NCBI GenBank assembly: GCA_964575025.1
Contig: CAZNPV010000015.1
Span: 9,481-73,480, forward strand
Reading direction: 5' to 3'
DNA: 64,000 nucleotides
DNA from: JABMQB01 sp964575025
Lineage (GTDB): Bacteria > Bacteroidota > Bacteroidia > Bacteroidales > Prolixibacteraceae
Positions 16,467 through 25,400 of the stretch are shown in pieces. The notes under the pieces were generated by a model. It was not told where the DNA came from. It did no database searches and saw only the letters and a list, made by a program, of their open reading frames with translations. The translations under genes were made by a program, and so were the position numbers. How positions within the stretch are numbered: position 1 is the first letter of the stretch; each line of letters begins with the position of its first letter.

Positions 16467-16922
16467 CTATATCTTTAATTTCCTGGGGCTTTTCGTTTTC
16501 GTGATGCTTGTTTTCATTCCCGTCATAAGAGCCTTGACAACATAATTAAACAGAAACCTTTCCGGGTCTCTTTCATATTCAATAACTCCCAGCCTCACTT
16601 CTTCCCCCGGCATCTGGTTCGATTCCAGCACAACCAAATTGGCAATCAAAGATTTTACCTGTTCTATAATTGCAGTGGTTTCGCCTGTTTGTTTATTCAT
16701 AACAGCAAAATCCAATCCCTGGTATAGCAGCTTCAAATTACCGGTTGCTTTTGTGTTGTTCGCTGAAAAACTGAAATTGAGGGTGTTTATTTTCCCCGAC
16801 GTGACAGATAAAAAAGCGTTTTCCTCCAGAATGGGGTTCAATTCCGAAACTTCCATTTCCGAAAGCATTCCATTTACTGCAAAGGTATTCTGGTTGTCAT
16901 AAAGCCTGGCTTTCAATGCCAA
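16467..16922 (-). pseudogene. 5'-truncated AsmA/DUF748-like protein fragment
   Basis: The open frame encodes about 151 residues beginning LALKARLYDNQNTFAVNGML. It resembles the C-terminal end of the large AsmA/DUF748-like envelope proteins of Bacteroidota (for example VTSGKINTLNFSFSANNTKA). Such proteins are usually several hundred residues or more with an N-terminal membrane anchor, which is missing. No good start codon is present. The break is next to an inverted repeat at 16940, so an insertion or deletion event probably removed the 5' part. Confidence 0.6.
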
Positions 16923-16939
16923 ATCTGAACGCGGTGTTG

Positions 16940-17322
16940 ACTGCCTGTCCCGGTATTATCGGGAAACCCGGATTAGCACATGGATGTTGAGCTTCCGGTA
17001 TGTAGACAGCACCTGGCCACCCTGTTAAACGGACGGAATCCCGAAAGTCGGGACAGGCAGTGGTAAACCTGTACATCTCCATCGTTGCAAATGGCAGGAC
17101 TTCCGTAGGGTAGTTACAATAGTGTACAGGTATGGGAGGATGGATGAAGCAAAGGCCATCTTGTAATGAGGTGGATAGGGGTTCTGAATTTGCCCCCGGT
17201 AAAAACAATGGCAATGGGTTGGAGATCGGGCAGATCTGATCTTATTCGGAATAAAAAGTCACCGCGGTAATCATCTTTTTACAGACAATAGAGAGGTAAC
17301 CGCTTATAAGCGTTAATTGGGT
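16940..17322. repeat. Inverted-repeat element and adjacent structured non-coding sequence
   Basis: ACTGCCTGTCCCG (16940-16952) and CGGGACAGGCAGT (17049-17061) are perfect 13-base inverted arms bounding a 122-base unit, each ending in a smaller TCCCG/CGGGA palindrome (16948-16964 and 17039-17053). Just beyond lies a further inverted pair, ACCTGTACA (17067-17075) with TGTACAGGT (17123-17131). No gene is supported from 16923 to 17322. Confidence 0.5.
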
Positions 17323-17829
17323 TTACGTAAAGATGATCTGGGTGTTTTCGCCACCACACATGGCATAGAAATCGCCCACCGTGAGGACTCCGCTGCATCC
17401 ATCCCAGAGGTCTTTAGCCTCCAGTTTGAACATGTCCATGGCCAGTTTACAGGCATACACTTCGCCGCCGCCGGCGGTAATCATCTCCAGGAACTCATCC
17501 ACAGACGGGATGTCGAGCTTGGCCATCTGGCTTTTCATCATCGCCGAAACACCCGCTTCTACCCCCGGCAGAATACCAAGGATCGACGGGAAAGGCAAAC
17601 CACCTGGCATCCGCATGGCTGGGTTGCCCACCGTACCCGTATGGATCTTGTTCATCTGCTTTTTGGTAATGGCGTCTAAACCAAAGAAGGTGAAAAACAG
17701 CTTCACTTCAATCCCCTCCATCACAGCGCCATTGGCCAGGACCAGCGTGGCATAAACATCTTCAATCGTGCCTTTGGCGCATATAATACACACTTTCTTT
17801 AAAGGTCTTTCTTGCGTTTCTGTGTTCAT
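17323..17829 (-). CDS. DsrE/DsrF-family sulfur-carrier protein
   Basis: A 168-residue protein of the DsrE-like (DrsE/peroxiredoxin-like) family, with KKVCIICAKGTIEDVYATLV at the N-terminus and further cysteines in VYACKLAMDMF, LWDGCSGVL and YAMCGGE. Relatives bind persulfide sulfur on a conserved Cys and hand it to DsrC/TusA-type partners. I start at the ATG at 17829; the frame is open 9 codons upstream. It is the last gene of a four-gene minus-strand run with the DsrC-like protein, DUF1641 and sulfide:quinone oxidoreductase, which supports a sulfur-relay role. Confidence 0.82.
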   Translation of the reverse strand: MNTETQERPLKKVCIICAKGTIEDVYATLVLANGAVMEGIEVKLFFTFFGLDAITKKQMNKIHTGTVGNPAMRMPGGLPFPSILGILPGVEAGVSAMMKSQMAKLDIPSVDEFLEMITAGGGEVYACKLAMDMFKLEAKDLWDGCSGVLTVGDFYAMCGGENTQIIFT

Positions 17830-17846
17830 GATTATATAGTTTTTAG

Positions 17847-18158
17847 TTAAACGCAACTAACAGGTTTGGGTATTCCGGCAATCTTAGCAGAATACTTAAG
17901 CGGCCCGCCTGGAAACAGGGTGTAAAGCCCTTTTATGTCAACGATACCGGAGTTTCCCACTTTTCGGATGGAGAGCTGTGTGCCGGCTTCATGCTCTTTA
18001 CGAAGGAATTCAAGCACCTCAAAATGCAGTTCGGTAAGTTCAATGCCGATCTCGCCAGCGATTTCTATCGCAATCTCTTTGTTCCATTGTGCCGGATTTT
18101 CCAGGTACCCTTCGTTGGTTACATCTACGGTGATACCGGCGATTGTTTTCTGTGCCAT
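17847..18158 (-). CDS. DsrC/TusE-family sulfur relay protein with a single C-terminal cysteine
   Basis: A 103-residue protein matching DsrC/TusE through GYLENPAQWNKEIA and the C-terminal arm ending GIPKPVSCV. The penultimate Cys102 equals CysA of DsrC. The second conserved cysteine (CysB, about ten residues before, in MACKIAG of true DsrC) is replaced here: the segment reads YSAKIAG. The protein thus resembles TusE-like relay proteins rather than a DsrC able to form the intramolecular trisulfide. It lies between DUF1641 and DsrE genes, suggesting it accepts sulfur generated by the quinone oxidoreductase. Confidence 0.88.
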   Translation of the reverse strand: MAQKTIAGITVDVTNEGYLENPAQWNKEIAIEIAGEIGIELTELHFEVLEFLRKEHEAGTQLSIRKVGNSGIVDIKGLYTLFPGGPLKYSAKIAGIPKPVSCV

Positions 18159-18190
18159 GTTGTTTCAGATTTTTTGTGTTATTGAATGTT

Positions 18191-18850
18191 TTATTTCGAC
18201 AAATTCTTCATAAATTCCACCATAAAGCCCAGCACCGATTTCATCTCGGGGCTTCTCATCTCCCGTAGCAGTTGCCACATCGAGGAGGGCTTGATGTTGT
18301 CAGCTTGTATGCTTCCGTAAACTTTAACGGCATTGTTTACTGCTACCAGCATTTCGGGTTGGGTCAGGTTTTTCATGGTTTGCAGCATAAGCACGATATT
18401 ATCGGTCAGCTGCCGGATATCTTCCGCGGAGAAGTTGTTAACGATGTTGTCCATCACATTTCCGATCTCCCTGGCGAATTCGAAATACCCCTTCTGCTCC
18501 ATGGTATGCAGCTTTTTGGTGAGTTCGATGATCATCTCATTCACAATGAGGCCGGCATCTTTCTTCAGGTCCGTCATACTCTCCAGCAAAGCGAATATCT
18601 CGTTGAAATTCTTTACATTCTTCACAAGGTTTATGGTGAGCTGCTTCAGCTCATCAGGATCAAGCTCCACCACTTGCTTCTCGAGTTCGACCACCGAGGA
18701 GTTATAGAAGTCTTTTCCGATGATCACCACATCAGACACCAGATCTTCCACCACTTCCGACTTGAGGCGTTGCTGATTCACGTAGTCGAGCACCAGGTCG
18801 AGCTTCTGCTCCAGGACATCCATCCTGGCTAAAATATTGGGATCATTCAT
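18191..18850 (-). CDS. DUF1641 protein
   Basis: A 219-residue, predominantly helical, soluble protein. The segment DNIKPSSMWQLLREMRSPEM and the end LGFMVEFMKNLSK are typical of the DUF1641 family, which recurs beside sulfide:quinone oxidoreductase-like and formate dehydrogenase genes. No cofactor or catalytic motif is visible. The neighbourhood suggests an accessory role for the oxidoreductase encoded upstream (30 bases away). Function unproven. Confidence 0.82.
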   Translation of the reverse strand: MNDPNILARMDVLEQKLDLVLDYVNQQRLKSEVVEDLVSDVVIIGKDFYNSSVVELEKQVVELDPDELKQLTINLVKNVKNFNEIFALLESMTDLKKDAGLIVNEMIIELTKKLHTMEQKGYFEFAREIGNVMDNIVNNFSAEDIRQLTDNIVLMLQTMKNLTQPEMLVAVNNAVKVYGSIQADNIKPSSMWQLLREMRSPEMKSVLGFMVEFMKNLSK

Positions 18851-18880
18851 GTTCTGCTCCTTTCGTTATTTGGGTCAACT

Positions 18881-20119
18881 TCAGAGGGAGATCTTCTGCT
18901 TTCCTGCCATGGTCATTTCCGACTCAACGGGCAACTCTTTGCCTTTTAACAGAATATGCCAGTAAATCCACCTGAAAATGATCTTTCCGTAATGGTTGAT
19001 GCGTGTGTTGCGAAGCAGTCCGAACGGCCCGATACCCGGCAAAGGATAGGTGCCCGGCAGGGGTTCTGTATCGTAATTAAAATCGATGAGTGCCCCTTTG
19101 CCGTATCCGGTTTCGATGTAGCAATTGGCATGACCGTCGAACTTCGCCGTGAGGAGCCTCCCTTCGATGGCAAGCATCAGGTTTTCCATGAGCACATCGC
19201 TGGCAAAATGAGCAACAGACCCCGCTTTTGAGGTGGGCAGATTTGCAGCATCCCCAATCACAAAAATATTGGCATACTTTACCGACTGCAAGGTCTCTTT
19301 GTTGGTGTTCACATAGTTCATATCATCGCCCAAACCACTTTTGGCAATCACTTCGTCGCCCATATTCATTGGCACGATGGTCAGCAGGTCGAAGGGGATT
19401 TCGAGTCCGTTGTAGGAAACAAGACGACGGTTTTCATTGTCCACTTTCTCAATGTAAAAGTCGGTCACCACTTCGATGTTCTTCTCATGGAGCAGTTCAT
19501 TCAGCATCTTGGTTGCCACTGGCCTGGTAAATGCCCCAGACATCGGTGTCACATAGGTGATCTTCACCTTATCACGCATGCCCTGTTCCGAGAAATAGGC
19601 TTCGGCAAGGAAGGCAAACTCCAGTGGCGCTACCGGGCACTTATAGGGCACTTCGGTAATGGCCACCACAAGGTTTCCACCCTCCCATGTTTTAAGAAAC
19701 TTCCTGAGAGCCAAGGCACCTTCGAGTGTGTAAAAATCAAAAATCTGCTGGTACCAGAGGGGGCCGGTGAGTCCGGGCGTCTGATCGGGACGGATATGAG
19801 TTCCGGTAGCCACAATCAGAAAATCGTATTGCAGAACCCTGCCACCTGCCAGCAATACCTTGTTCTCTTCAGGATTTATCCTATCGATCTCAGAAAAGAT
19901 CACGTTTACCCGTGGTGGAAAGAAATTGGTCTTGAGCTTCTCTACATCTCCCCGGGTATAAATGCCAAAAGGGATAAAAAGCAAACCGGGCTGATAGAAA
20001 TGAGTCTTGTGTTTATCCACAATAGTGATGTCCCAGTCTTCCTTGTCGAGGGCATTGTGTAGCTTGTTGGCCATCAAGGTTCCGGCGGTTCCTCCACCGA
20101 GGATAAGTAGTTTCCTCAT
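18881..20119 (-). CDS. sqr: Sulfide:quinone oxidoreductase-type flavoprotein
   Basis: A 412-residue FAD-dependent oxidoreductase. The N-terminal dinucleotide motif is LLILGGGTAGTLMANKL, a second site is LIVATGTHI, and FVIGDAANLPTSKAG binds FAD. Exactly two cysteines are present: Cys161 in VPYKCPVAP and Cys333 in ANCYIETG. They match the redox pair of sulfide:quinone oxidoreductases (equivalents of Cys160 and Cys356 in the Acidithiobacillus enzyme). The third SQR cysteine is absent. The likely role is to oxidise sulfide to polysulfide/persulfide with electrons to the quinone pool at the membrane. It heads the run SQR-DUF1641-DsrC-DsrE and is divergent from an FNR-like regulator with FNR-like boxes in between. 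Confidence 0.82.
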   Translation of the reverse strand: MRKLLILGGGTAGTLMANKLHNALDKEDWDITIVDKHKTHFYQPGLLFIPFGIYTRGDVEKLKTNFFPPRVNVIFSEIDRINPEENKVLLAGGRVLQYDFLIVATGTHIRPDQTPGLTGPLWYQQIFDFYTLEGALALRKFLKTWEGGNLVVAITEVPYKCPVAPLEFAFLAEAYFSEQGMRDKVKITYVTPMSGAFTRPVATKMLNELLHEKNIEVVTDFYIEKVDNENRRLVSYNGLEIPFDLLTIVPMNMGDEVIAKSGLGDDMNYVNTNKETLQSVKYANIFVIGDAANLPTSKAGSVAHFASDVLMENLMLAIEGRLLTAKFDGHANCYIETGYGKGALIDFNYDTEPLPGTYPLPGIGPFGLLRNTRINHYGKIIFRWIYWHILLKGKELPVESEMTMAGKQKISL

Positions 20120-20219
20120 AATTCCGAATTTATTTTTGTATCTTTAACTCCGATTTGGTCGTTGATAAAACCGGGTCAAATGTAATCCAGGTTAAGGTTC
20201 ATAGGCCATTGAACCATTA

Positions 20220-20250
20220 TGACAATTATCAGTTTATGATAAATATCATA
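20220..20250. promoter_or_regulatory. Two FNR-like boxes between sqr and the Crp/Fnr gene
   Basis: TGAC-AATT-ATCA (20220-20231) and TGAT-AAAT-ATCA (20237-20248, inside the perfect-arm palindrome TATGAT-AAAT-ATCATA, 20235-20250) both fit the TGAT-N4-ATCA form of FNR operators. They sit 20-50 bases before the regulator's start and about 100-130 bases before sqr. The regulator's recognition helix keeps the Glu and Arg that read TGA/TCA in FNR. I infer autoregulation and control of the sulfur module; which promoter they serve is not shown. Confidence 0.55.
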
Positions 20251-20269
20251 GTAATTGAATGAGGTACCT

Positions 20270-20956
20270 ATGAGCATCAAGTGTGATTGTGAGAGATGTG
20301 AGTTAAGGTCAGCCTTCTTCGAAAGCTTCAGGGAGGATGAGGTGGAATCTTTTTGCCGTAACAAGCAGGAGACCTTTCATCACCGCGGAGATTTTATCTT
20401 TCGTGAAGGAGATGAGGTGGTAAGCTTCTCCTATCTGAAGAGTGGATTGCTGAAGCTCTTCAAAACGTTGCCAAATGGTAAGGATCAGATCATTACTATC
20501 GCAGGGCCCTTCGATTTCGTGAGTTTGCTGGGCGTCTTCACCATTTCGCATCAGACCTATTCAGTATCTGCGTTGGAGGATTCGGTGATATGTCATATAG
20601 ACATTAAGGAGGTCAAGCATATCCTAAGGAACAACAGGCTGTTCAGTCTGAACCTCATGGAGCGGCTCGGGATGTTATCCAATAAGATCATTCAGGAATC
20701 GATGGAGATCAGGAGGAGGCACTCCCATGGGAAGGTGGCTTACATCCTTCTGAAGATGAGCAGGGAGTTATATATGAACCCGACGTTTGATCTTCCGGTT
20801 TCACGGCGTGAAATTGCCGAATACATCGGCATGACCACAGAAAATGTAATCAGGACGTTGTCGGAGTTCAGAAAGGATAAGATTATCAGGATCAACGGTC
20901 GTGAGATCGAAATCATGGATATGGAATCACTCGACCGGATTTCGAGTTTCGGATGA
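20270..20956 (+). CDS. Crp/Fnr-family regulator with FNR-like cysteines
   Basis: A 228-residue regulator with an N-terminal cyclic-nucleotide-binding fold and a C-terminal winged helix (LPVSRREIAEYIGMTTENVI then RTLSEF). Cysteines at 5, 7, 10 (KCDCERC) and Cys108 in DSVICHID, which aligns with Cys122 of E. coli FNR, could hold an oxygen- or NO-sensitive Fe-S cluster. The N-terminal spacing differs from classical FNR. The recognition helix has Glu and Arg at FNR-like positions. I chose the ATG at 20270 over an earlier frame opening at 20255. Divergent from the sqr operon, it probably controls it in response to redox state. Confidence 0.85.
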   Translation: MSIKCDCERCELRSAFFESFREDEVESFCRNKQETFHHRGDFIFREGDEVVSFSYLKSGLLKLFKTLPNGKDQIITIAGPFDFVSLLGVFTISHQTYSVSALEDSVICHIDIKEVKHILRNNRLFSLNLMERLGMLSNKIIQESMEIRRRHSHGKVAYILLKMSRELYMNPTFDLPVSRREIAEYIGMTTENVIRTLSEFRKDKIIRINGREIEIMDMESLDRISSFG

Positions 20957-21446
20957 GGATGATATAATATATTACCCAATGCAATCAATAAATGAAACGC
21001 CGGTACATTTTCCAGGACATCACAACTGAAGAAATACAACCATTGGCATAAGGACTTTTTGTTGCAATTCAACAAAACGATTGCAGGATACTGTTTCAGG
21101 TTATTTGATGCAGGCACTTTTGTTACCAGAAATCAAAAATATATAAAAACGGGAACAGGAATACAGTGATGCATATTCCGGGGCAAAATTTACACCCCAT
21201 TCCGTTAAAAGTGGACACCCGGTTCCGGAATAAGTTTCCTGACCCCTCAAACCCGTTTGGAACGGCTAAGCAGATTTATTGATTGTTTTGCCGGTCAGAC
21301 GGCAGCATCGTCCGACGATATTTTATCCATCATTTTATTTGAAAGTTCTTTTGTTTTTATCATTTAAATTTTCAATGCATTGTTGTAATTTGCATGAACA
21401 ATGGATAAAATACTATTACGTTGTTGCAGCAAGCAAACACCTGCAT
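20957..21446. other. Intergenic stretch with IS-end-like and repeat sequence
   Basis: No gene is supported over these 490 bases. Bases 21205-21245 contain AAAGTGGACACCCGGTTCCG followed by GAATAAG, similar in style to termini of IS21/IS3-type elements, so a vanished insertion is likely. The 3' part (21299-21400) is a repeat element listed separately. Confidence 0.4.
21299..21400 (+). repeat. Leader/promoter-like repeat element, copy 2
   Basis: Related to 14538-14640: GGCAGCATCGTCCGAC head, ATATTTTATCCATC centre and ATGCATTGTTGTAATTTGCA tail running into TGAACAAT. The -7 box is one base shorter than in copy 1. Two small open frames follow, suggesting that the element is the 5' leader of a small gene cassette. 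Confidence 0.5.
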
Positions 21447-21563
21447 ATGGATACAGATGATTTATTTTGGGGAAATCCACCAGACAAAGAAAAATTGGAT
21501 TCTACACTACAAAAAATTATCGGTAATATTGAGAGAATTAAGAAAATTCCAAGTGAAAAATGA
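21447..21563 (+). CDS. Short protein upstream of DUF6398 gene
   Basis: A 38-codon frame starting MDTDDLFWGNPPDKEKLDST and ending in KKIPSEK. It ends five bases before the DUF6398-like start, so the two are probably co-transcribed. I do not recognise a family. Its acidic, helix-forming composition suits a small partner protein. It could also be the 3' part of a gene cut at its 5' end. Confidence 0.4.
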   Translation: MDTDDLFWGNPPDKEKLDSTLQKIIGNIERIKKIPSEK

Positions 21564-21567
21564 CATT

Positions 21568-21909
21568 ATGACTAAACAAGAGATAATACAAAAAGAGGAA
21601 AAACTACTTGAAATGATTGGAGCCTTTTGTGCTCAAAAATTAGATGATGATTATTTTCAATTATGTGAAAAGCTTATTAAGAAACTTGGGAGAAAAAGAG
21701 ATGTTCCTTTTCAGAGAGGTAAACTTGAGATTTGGGCAGCAGCTGTAGTTTATGCTATTGGGTCTATTAATTTTTTGTTTGATAAGTCATTTGAGCCATA
21801 TATGACAGCGGAACAGTTTAGTGAATATTTTGGGACAAAAAACTCGACTTTTTTTATAAACGTCTTGATTTCAACCAAACATTTTTCGTGCTTATGTGTT
21901 TTAATTTAA
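21568..21909 (+). pseudogene. DUF6398-like protein, C-terminus disrupted
   Basis: Residues 1-90 (starting MTKQEIIQKEEKLLEMIGAF, with LIKKLGRKRDVPF, KLEIWAAAVVYAIGSINFLF and EQFSEYFGTKNST) match DUF6398 proteins of Bacteroidota. After EYFGTKNST the family normally continues with a helix-turn-helix-like segment (about KSTVSQKSKLIRDM). Here it runs into FFINVLISTKHFSCLCVLI, unlike the family, and stops directly before the metal-resistance genes. I infer that the 3' end was lost where the metal cluster joins. Confidence 0.6.
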
Positions 21910-21912
21910 TAC

Positions 21913-22344
21913 ATGATGAAAAAGGTTTTTTCCATATTAGTATCATTTATGCTACTGGCAAGCCACATGAATTTGGCCATAGGTACGCATTTTTGTGGTG
22001 GCGAAGCCGTGGAGACAAAGATAATGTTGGGTGATACGCACCTGGGCTGTGACATGCCTGATATGGAGGAACCATGCAATGATTCTGAAAAATCCAACAC
22101 AAAAAAAGTCCGTTTTGAAAATATTCCATGCTGCAAAAACGAATACCAAATCGTTCAGGTTACTGATGAATTTGTAAAAGAGGTGGCTCCGCAATCCTTC
22201 AATATTGATTTTGCGGTAGCGTTTATTTACACAACCCTGAATTCAGACTTATTTCCAGAATCAACTCATCCGTTTTCTACTGAATACATTTCCCCGCCTC
22301 TTAAAAAAGACATTCAGGTGTTTTTTCAAACGTTCTTATTTTGA
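21913..22344 (+). CDS. HYC_CC_PP-family envelope protein
   Basis: A 143-residue exported protein. After a signal peptide (KVFSILVSFMLLASHMNLA) come THFCGG (the HYC-type motif), IPCCKNEY (CC) and ISPPLKK (PP), the three marks of the Bacteroidota HYC_CC_PP family. These proteins sit next to copper/cation efflux genes and are thought to be periplasmic metal-binding or signalling accessories, which is unproven. Here it is the first gene of the efflux cluster, 100 bases before the RND pump. Confidence 0.82.
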   Translation: MMKKVFSILVSFMLLASHMNLAIGTHFCGGEAVETKIMLGDTHLGCDMPDMEEPCNDSEKSNTKKVRFENIPCCKNEYQIVQVTDEFVKEVAPQSFNIDFAVAFIYTTLNSDLFPESTHPFSTEYISPPLKKDIQVFFQTFLF

Positions 22345-22444
22345 TTTTATTATAAATTATTGATTCCATGTTAAGCTGGAAATATTGCTATTGGTGCATT
22401 GCACCATCGCAATGAGTCAGTATTCGTTTTAAAATCATTTTAGT

Positions 22445-25400
22445 ATGCTAAATAAAATCATTCAATATTTTTTAGAGAATAAGCTGGTGACTTTACTTAT
22501 TCTCGTTGTACTGATAACCTGGGGTATTGTTACCGCCCCCTTTGGCTGGCAAATTGGCGGTCTTCCGTCCGACCCGGTGCCGGTGGATGCCATACCGGAC
22601 ATTGGCGAAAACCAGCAAATTGTTTTTACGCCCTGGGACGGACGGTCGCCACAAGACATTGAAGACCAGATTTCATATCCCCTAACAACCTATCTTTTAG
22701 GTATTCCCGGTGTAAAAACCATCCGAAGTTCCTCTATTTTTGGTTTTTCAAGTATCTACATCATTTTCAATGAAGAGATTGAGTTTTACTGGTCGCGCTC
22801 CCGAATCCTGGAAAAGTTAAGTTCCCTTCCCTCAGGTCTTTTACCCGATGGGGTTCAACCTACTTTAGGCCCTGATGCAACCGCTTTGGGACAAGTGTAC
22901 TGGTACACCCTGGAGGGACGTGATAAGGATGGAAACCCAACCGGGGGATGGGATTTGCACGAGATACGTACTGTTCAGGATTTTTATGTAAAATACGGCC
23001 TGAATGCAACCGAAGGGGTTTCAGAGGTAGCCTCAGTCGGGGGCTATGTCCAGGAATACCAAATAGATGTAAACCCTGATGCATTAAAAGCTTACCATAT
23101 TCCTCTGCATAAGGTCATGCAGGCTGTCCGGGAATCGAACCGCGATGCGGGGGCAAAAACCATTGAAATCAACCAGGCCGAATATCTTGTACGCGGACTG
23201 GGCTATGTAAAAAAAACAGAAGATATCGGGAAAGCCGTAGTTTCCGTGCAGAATAATGTACCTGTGCGAATTAAGGATATTGCCGTGGTAACGCTTGGCC
23301 CTGCTTCCCGCAGGGGTATTCTCGATAAAGAGGGAGCCGAGGTTGTGGGCGGTGTGGTCGTGGCACGGTACGGGGCAAATCCCTTACAGGTTATAAACAA
23401 TGTAAAAGAAAAAATTAAAGAGATTTCACCCGGTTTACCAAAAAAAATAGTGGCAAATGGCGTAGAAAGCCAACTTACCATTGTTCCCTTTTACGACCGT
23501 TCAGAGTTGATTTATGAGACGCTTGGCACTTTGGAAGAGGCCCTTTCGCTCCAGATTCTCATCACTATTTTGGTCATTATTGTGATGATCTATAATCTGC
23601 GGGCATCTGTGCTTATATCAAGCTTATTGCCCATTGCCGTGCTCATGGTGTTTATTGCCATGCGTTATTTTGGAGTAGATGCCAATATTGTGGCGCTTTC
23701 AGGCATTGCCATTGCCATAGGAACGATGGTCGATTTGGGGATTATCCTTTCAGAAAATATCATAAAACACCTCGATGAAGCTTCGCCCGGACAAAAGCTA
23801 ATCACGATCATATATAATGGTTCGGCAGAAGTAAGTTCAGCAATTCTTACTGCCGTTTCAACCACAATCGTGAGTTTTATTCCTGTTTTTACCATGCAGG
23901 CCGCCGAAGGAAAATTATTTGGGCCCCTGGCATTTACAAAAACCTTTGCTTTAGTAGCAGCTTTGCTTGTTTCGCTATTTATTTTGCCCACGTTGGCATA
24001 TTGGTTTTTGGGTTTTAAAATTAAAAACCCCCGCCACAATACATGGGTTAATATATTGCTTATTGTAGCAGGTATCATTGGATTCTTCGTCGGTGTTGCC
24101 TGGGCTGGCGTTTTGCTGATGTTATTTGGCAGTATCCCATTCATTAAACCGCTAATCAGAGACAAAAAGCTGTTTGAGAGACCTTTTTTCAGCAAAGCGT
24201 TGGAAAATATCGAGTTAATTATAGTGGTCACAGGAGTTATATGGGTATTGGCAAAATACTGGTTGCCGCTTGGAGCAGGTAAAAGCGTACTGCTCAACTT
24301 TATTTTTGTCGCCCTCCTGGTTGGTTTTATATTAGGGGCATTCAGCTTATTGAAATATTCCTATAAAAAGATTTTACGCTGGTGTTTGAACCACAAAGTG
24401 ACGTTTTTACTGATTCCGGCCTTATTGATGCTTTTGGCAGTAAATATCTGGTTGGGTTTTACAAGCGTTTTCGGTTTTTTAGCCAATGGAGCAGACAAAA
24501 CTGGATGGAACATCCGGACAACATCAGTATGGTCAGGGCTGGCTCATACATTCCCCGGAATCGGGAAAGAATTTATGCCTTCTCTGGATGAAGGCAGTTT
24601 TTTGCTCATGCCCACCTCCATGCCACATTCAGGGGTTGAATACAACCGGAAAGTAGTGGGGCAACTGGATATGTTGCTTACCAACATTCCCGAAGTGGAA
24701 CTTGCCGTAGGAAAGTCAGGAAGGGTGGAATCAGCGCTCGACCCCGCACCGGTTTCCATGTACGAGAATGTTATCAATTACAAACCGGAATATGCACTCG
24801 ATGAAAAAGGACACCGCAAAAGATTTAAAACAGATAAAAAGGACCGTTTCATTTTAAAGAATGGCGATACCCTGGCCAACCGGGAAATGCTGTCTCGTGG
24901 TATTTCATCAACAGAACTGATTGCAGATAAAGATGGAAGCTATTTCAGAAACTGGCGTGAACACATAAAATCATCCGATGATATTTGGAAAGAAATAGTC
25001 GCTGTAACCAGGATACCGGGTGTTACTTCGGCACCAAAACTGCAACCCATAGAAACCCGCCTGGTCATGTTGCAAACCGGAATGAGGGCACCCATGGGCA
25101 TTAAAGTTTTCGGACCCGACCTTAAAACCATCGAGGAGTTTGGCTTGAGGTTGGAAAGTATTTTAAAGGAAGTGCCATCGGTAAAAGCCGAAGCTGCCTT
25201 TGCAGACCGTATCGTGGGGAAACCATATATTCACCTGAATATCAACCGGGATGAAATTTCCCGCTATGGATTAAACATTGAGGACGTGCAACAAACCATT
25301 GAAACAGCTGTTGGAGGCATTCAACTATCCTCAACCGTTGAAGGGCGTGAGCGTTTCCCCATCAGAGTCCGCTACCCCAGAGAATTACGTGACGACCCTC

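Noticed and set aside
18272..20062. Long antisense open frames opposite DUF1641 and sqr
   Set aside because: They lie entirely opposite well-recognised genes and have no protein-like features of their own.
21421..21909. 162-residue single protein reading through from 21421
   Set aside because: Family similarity (DUF6398) begins only at the ATG at 21568. The upstream part is the other frame of the 38-codon gene.
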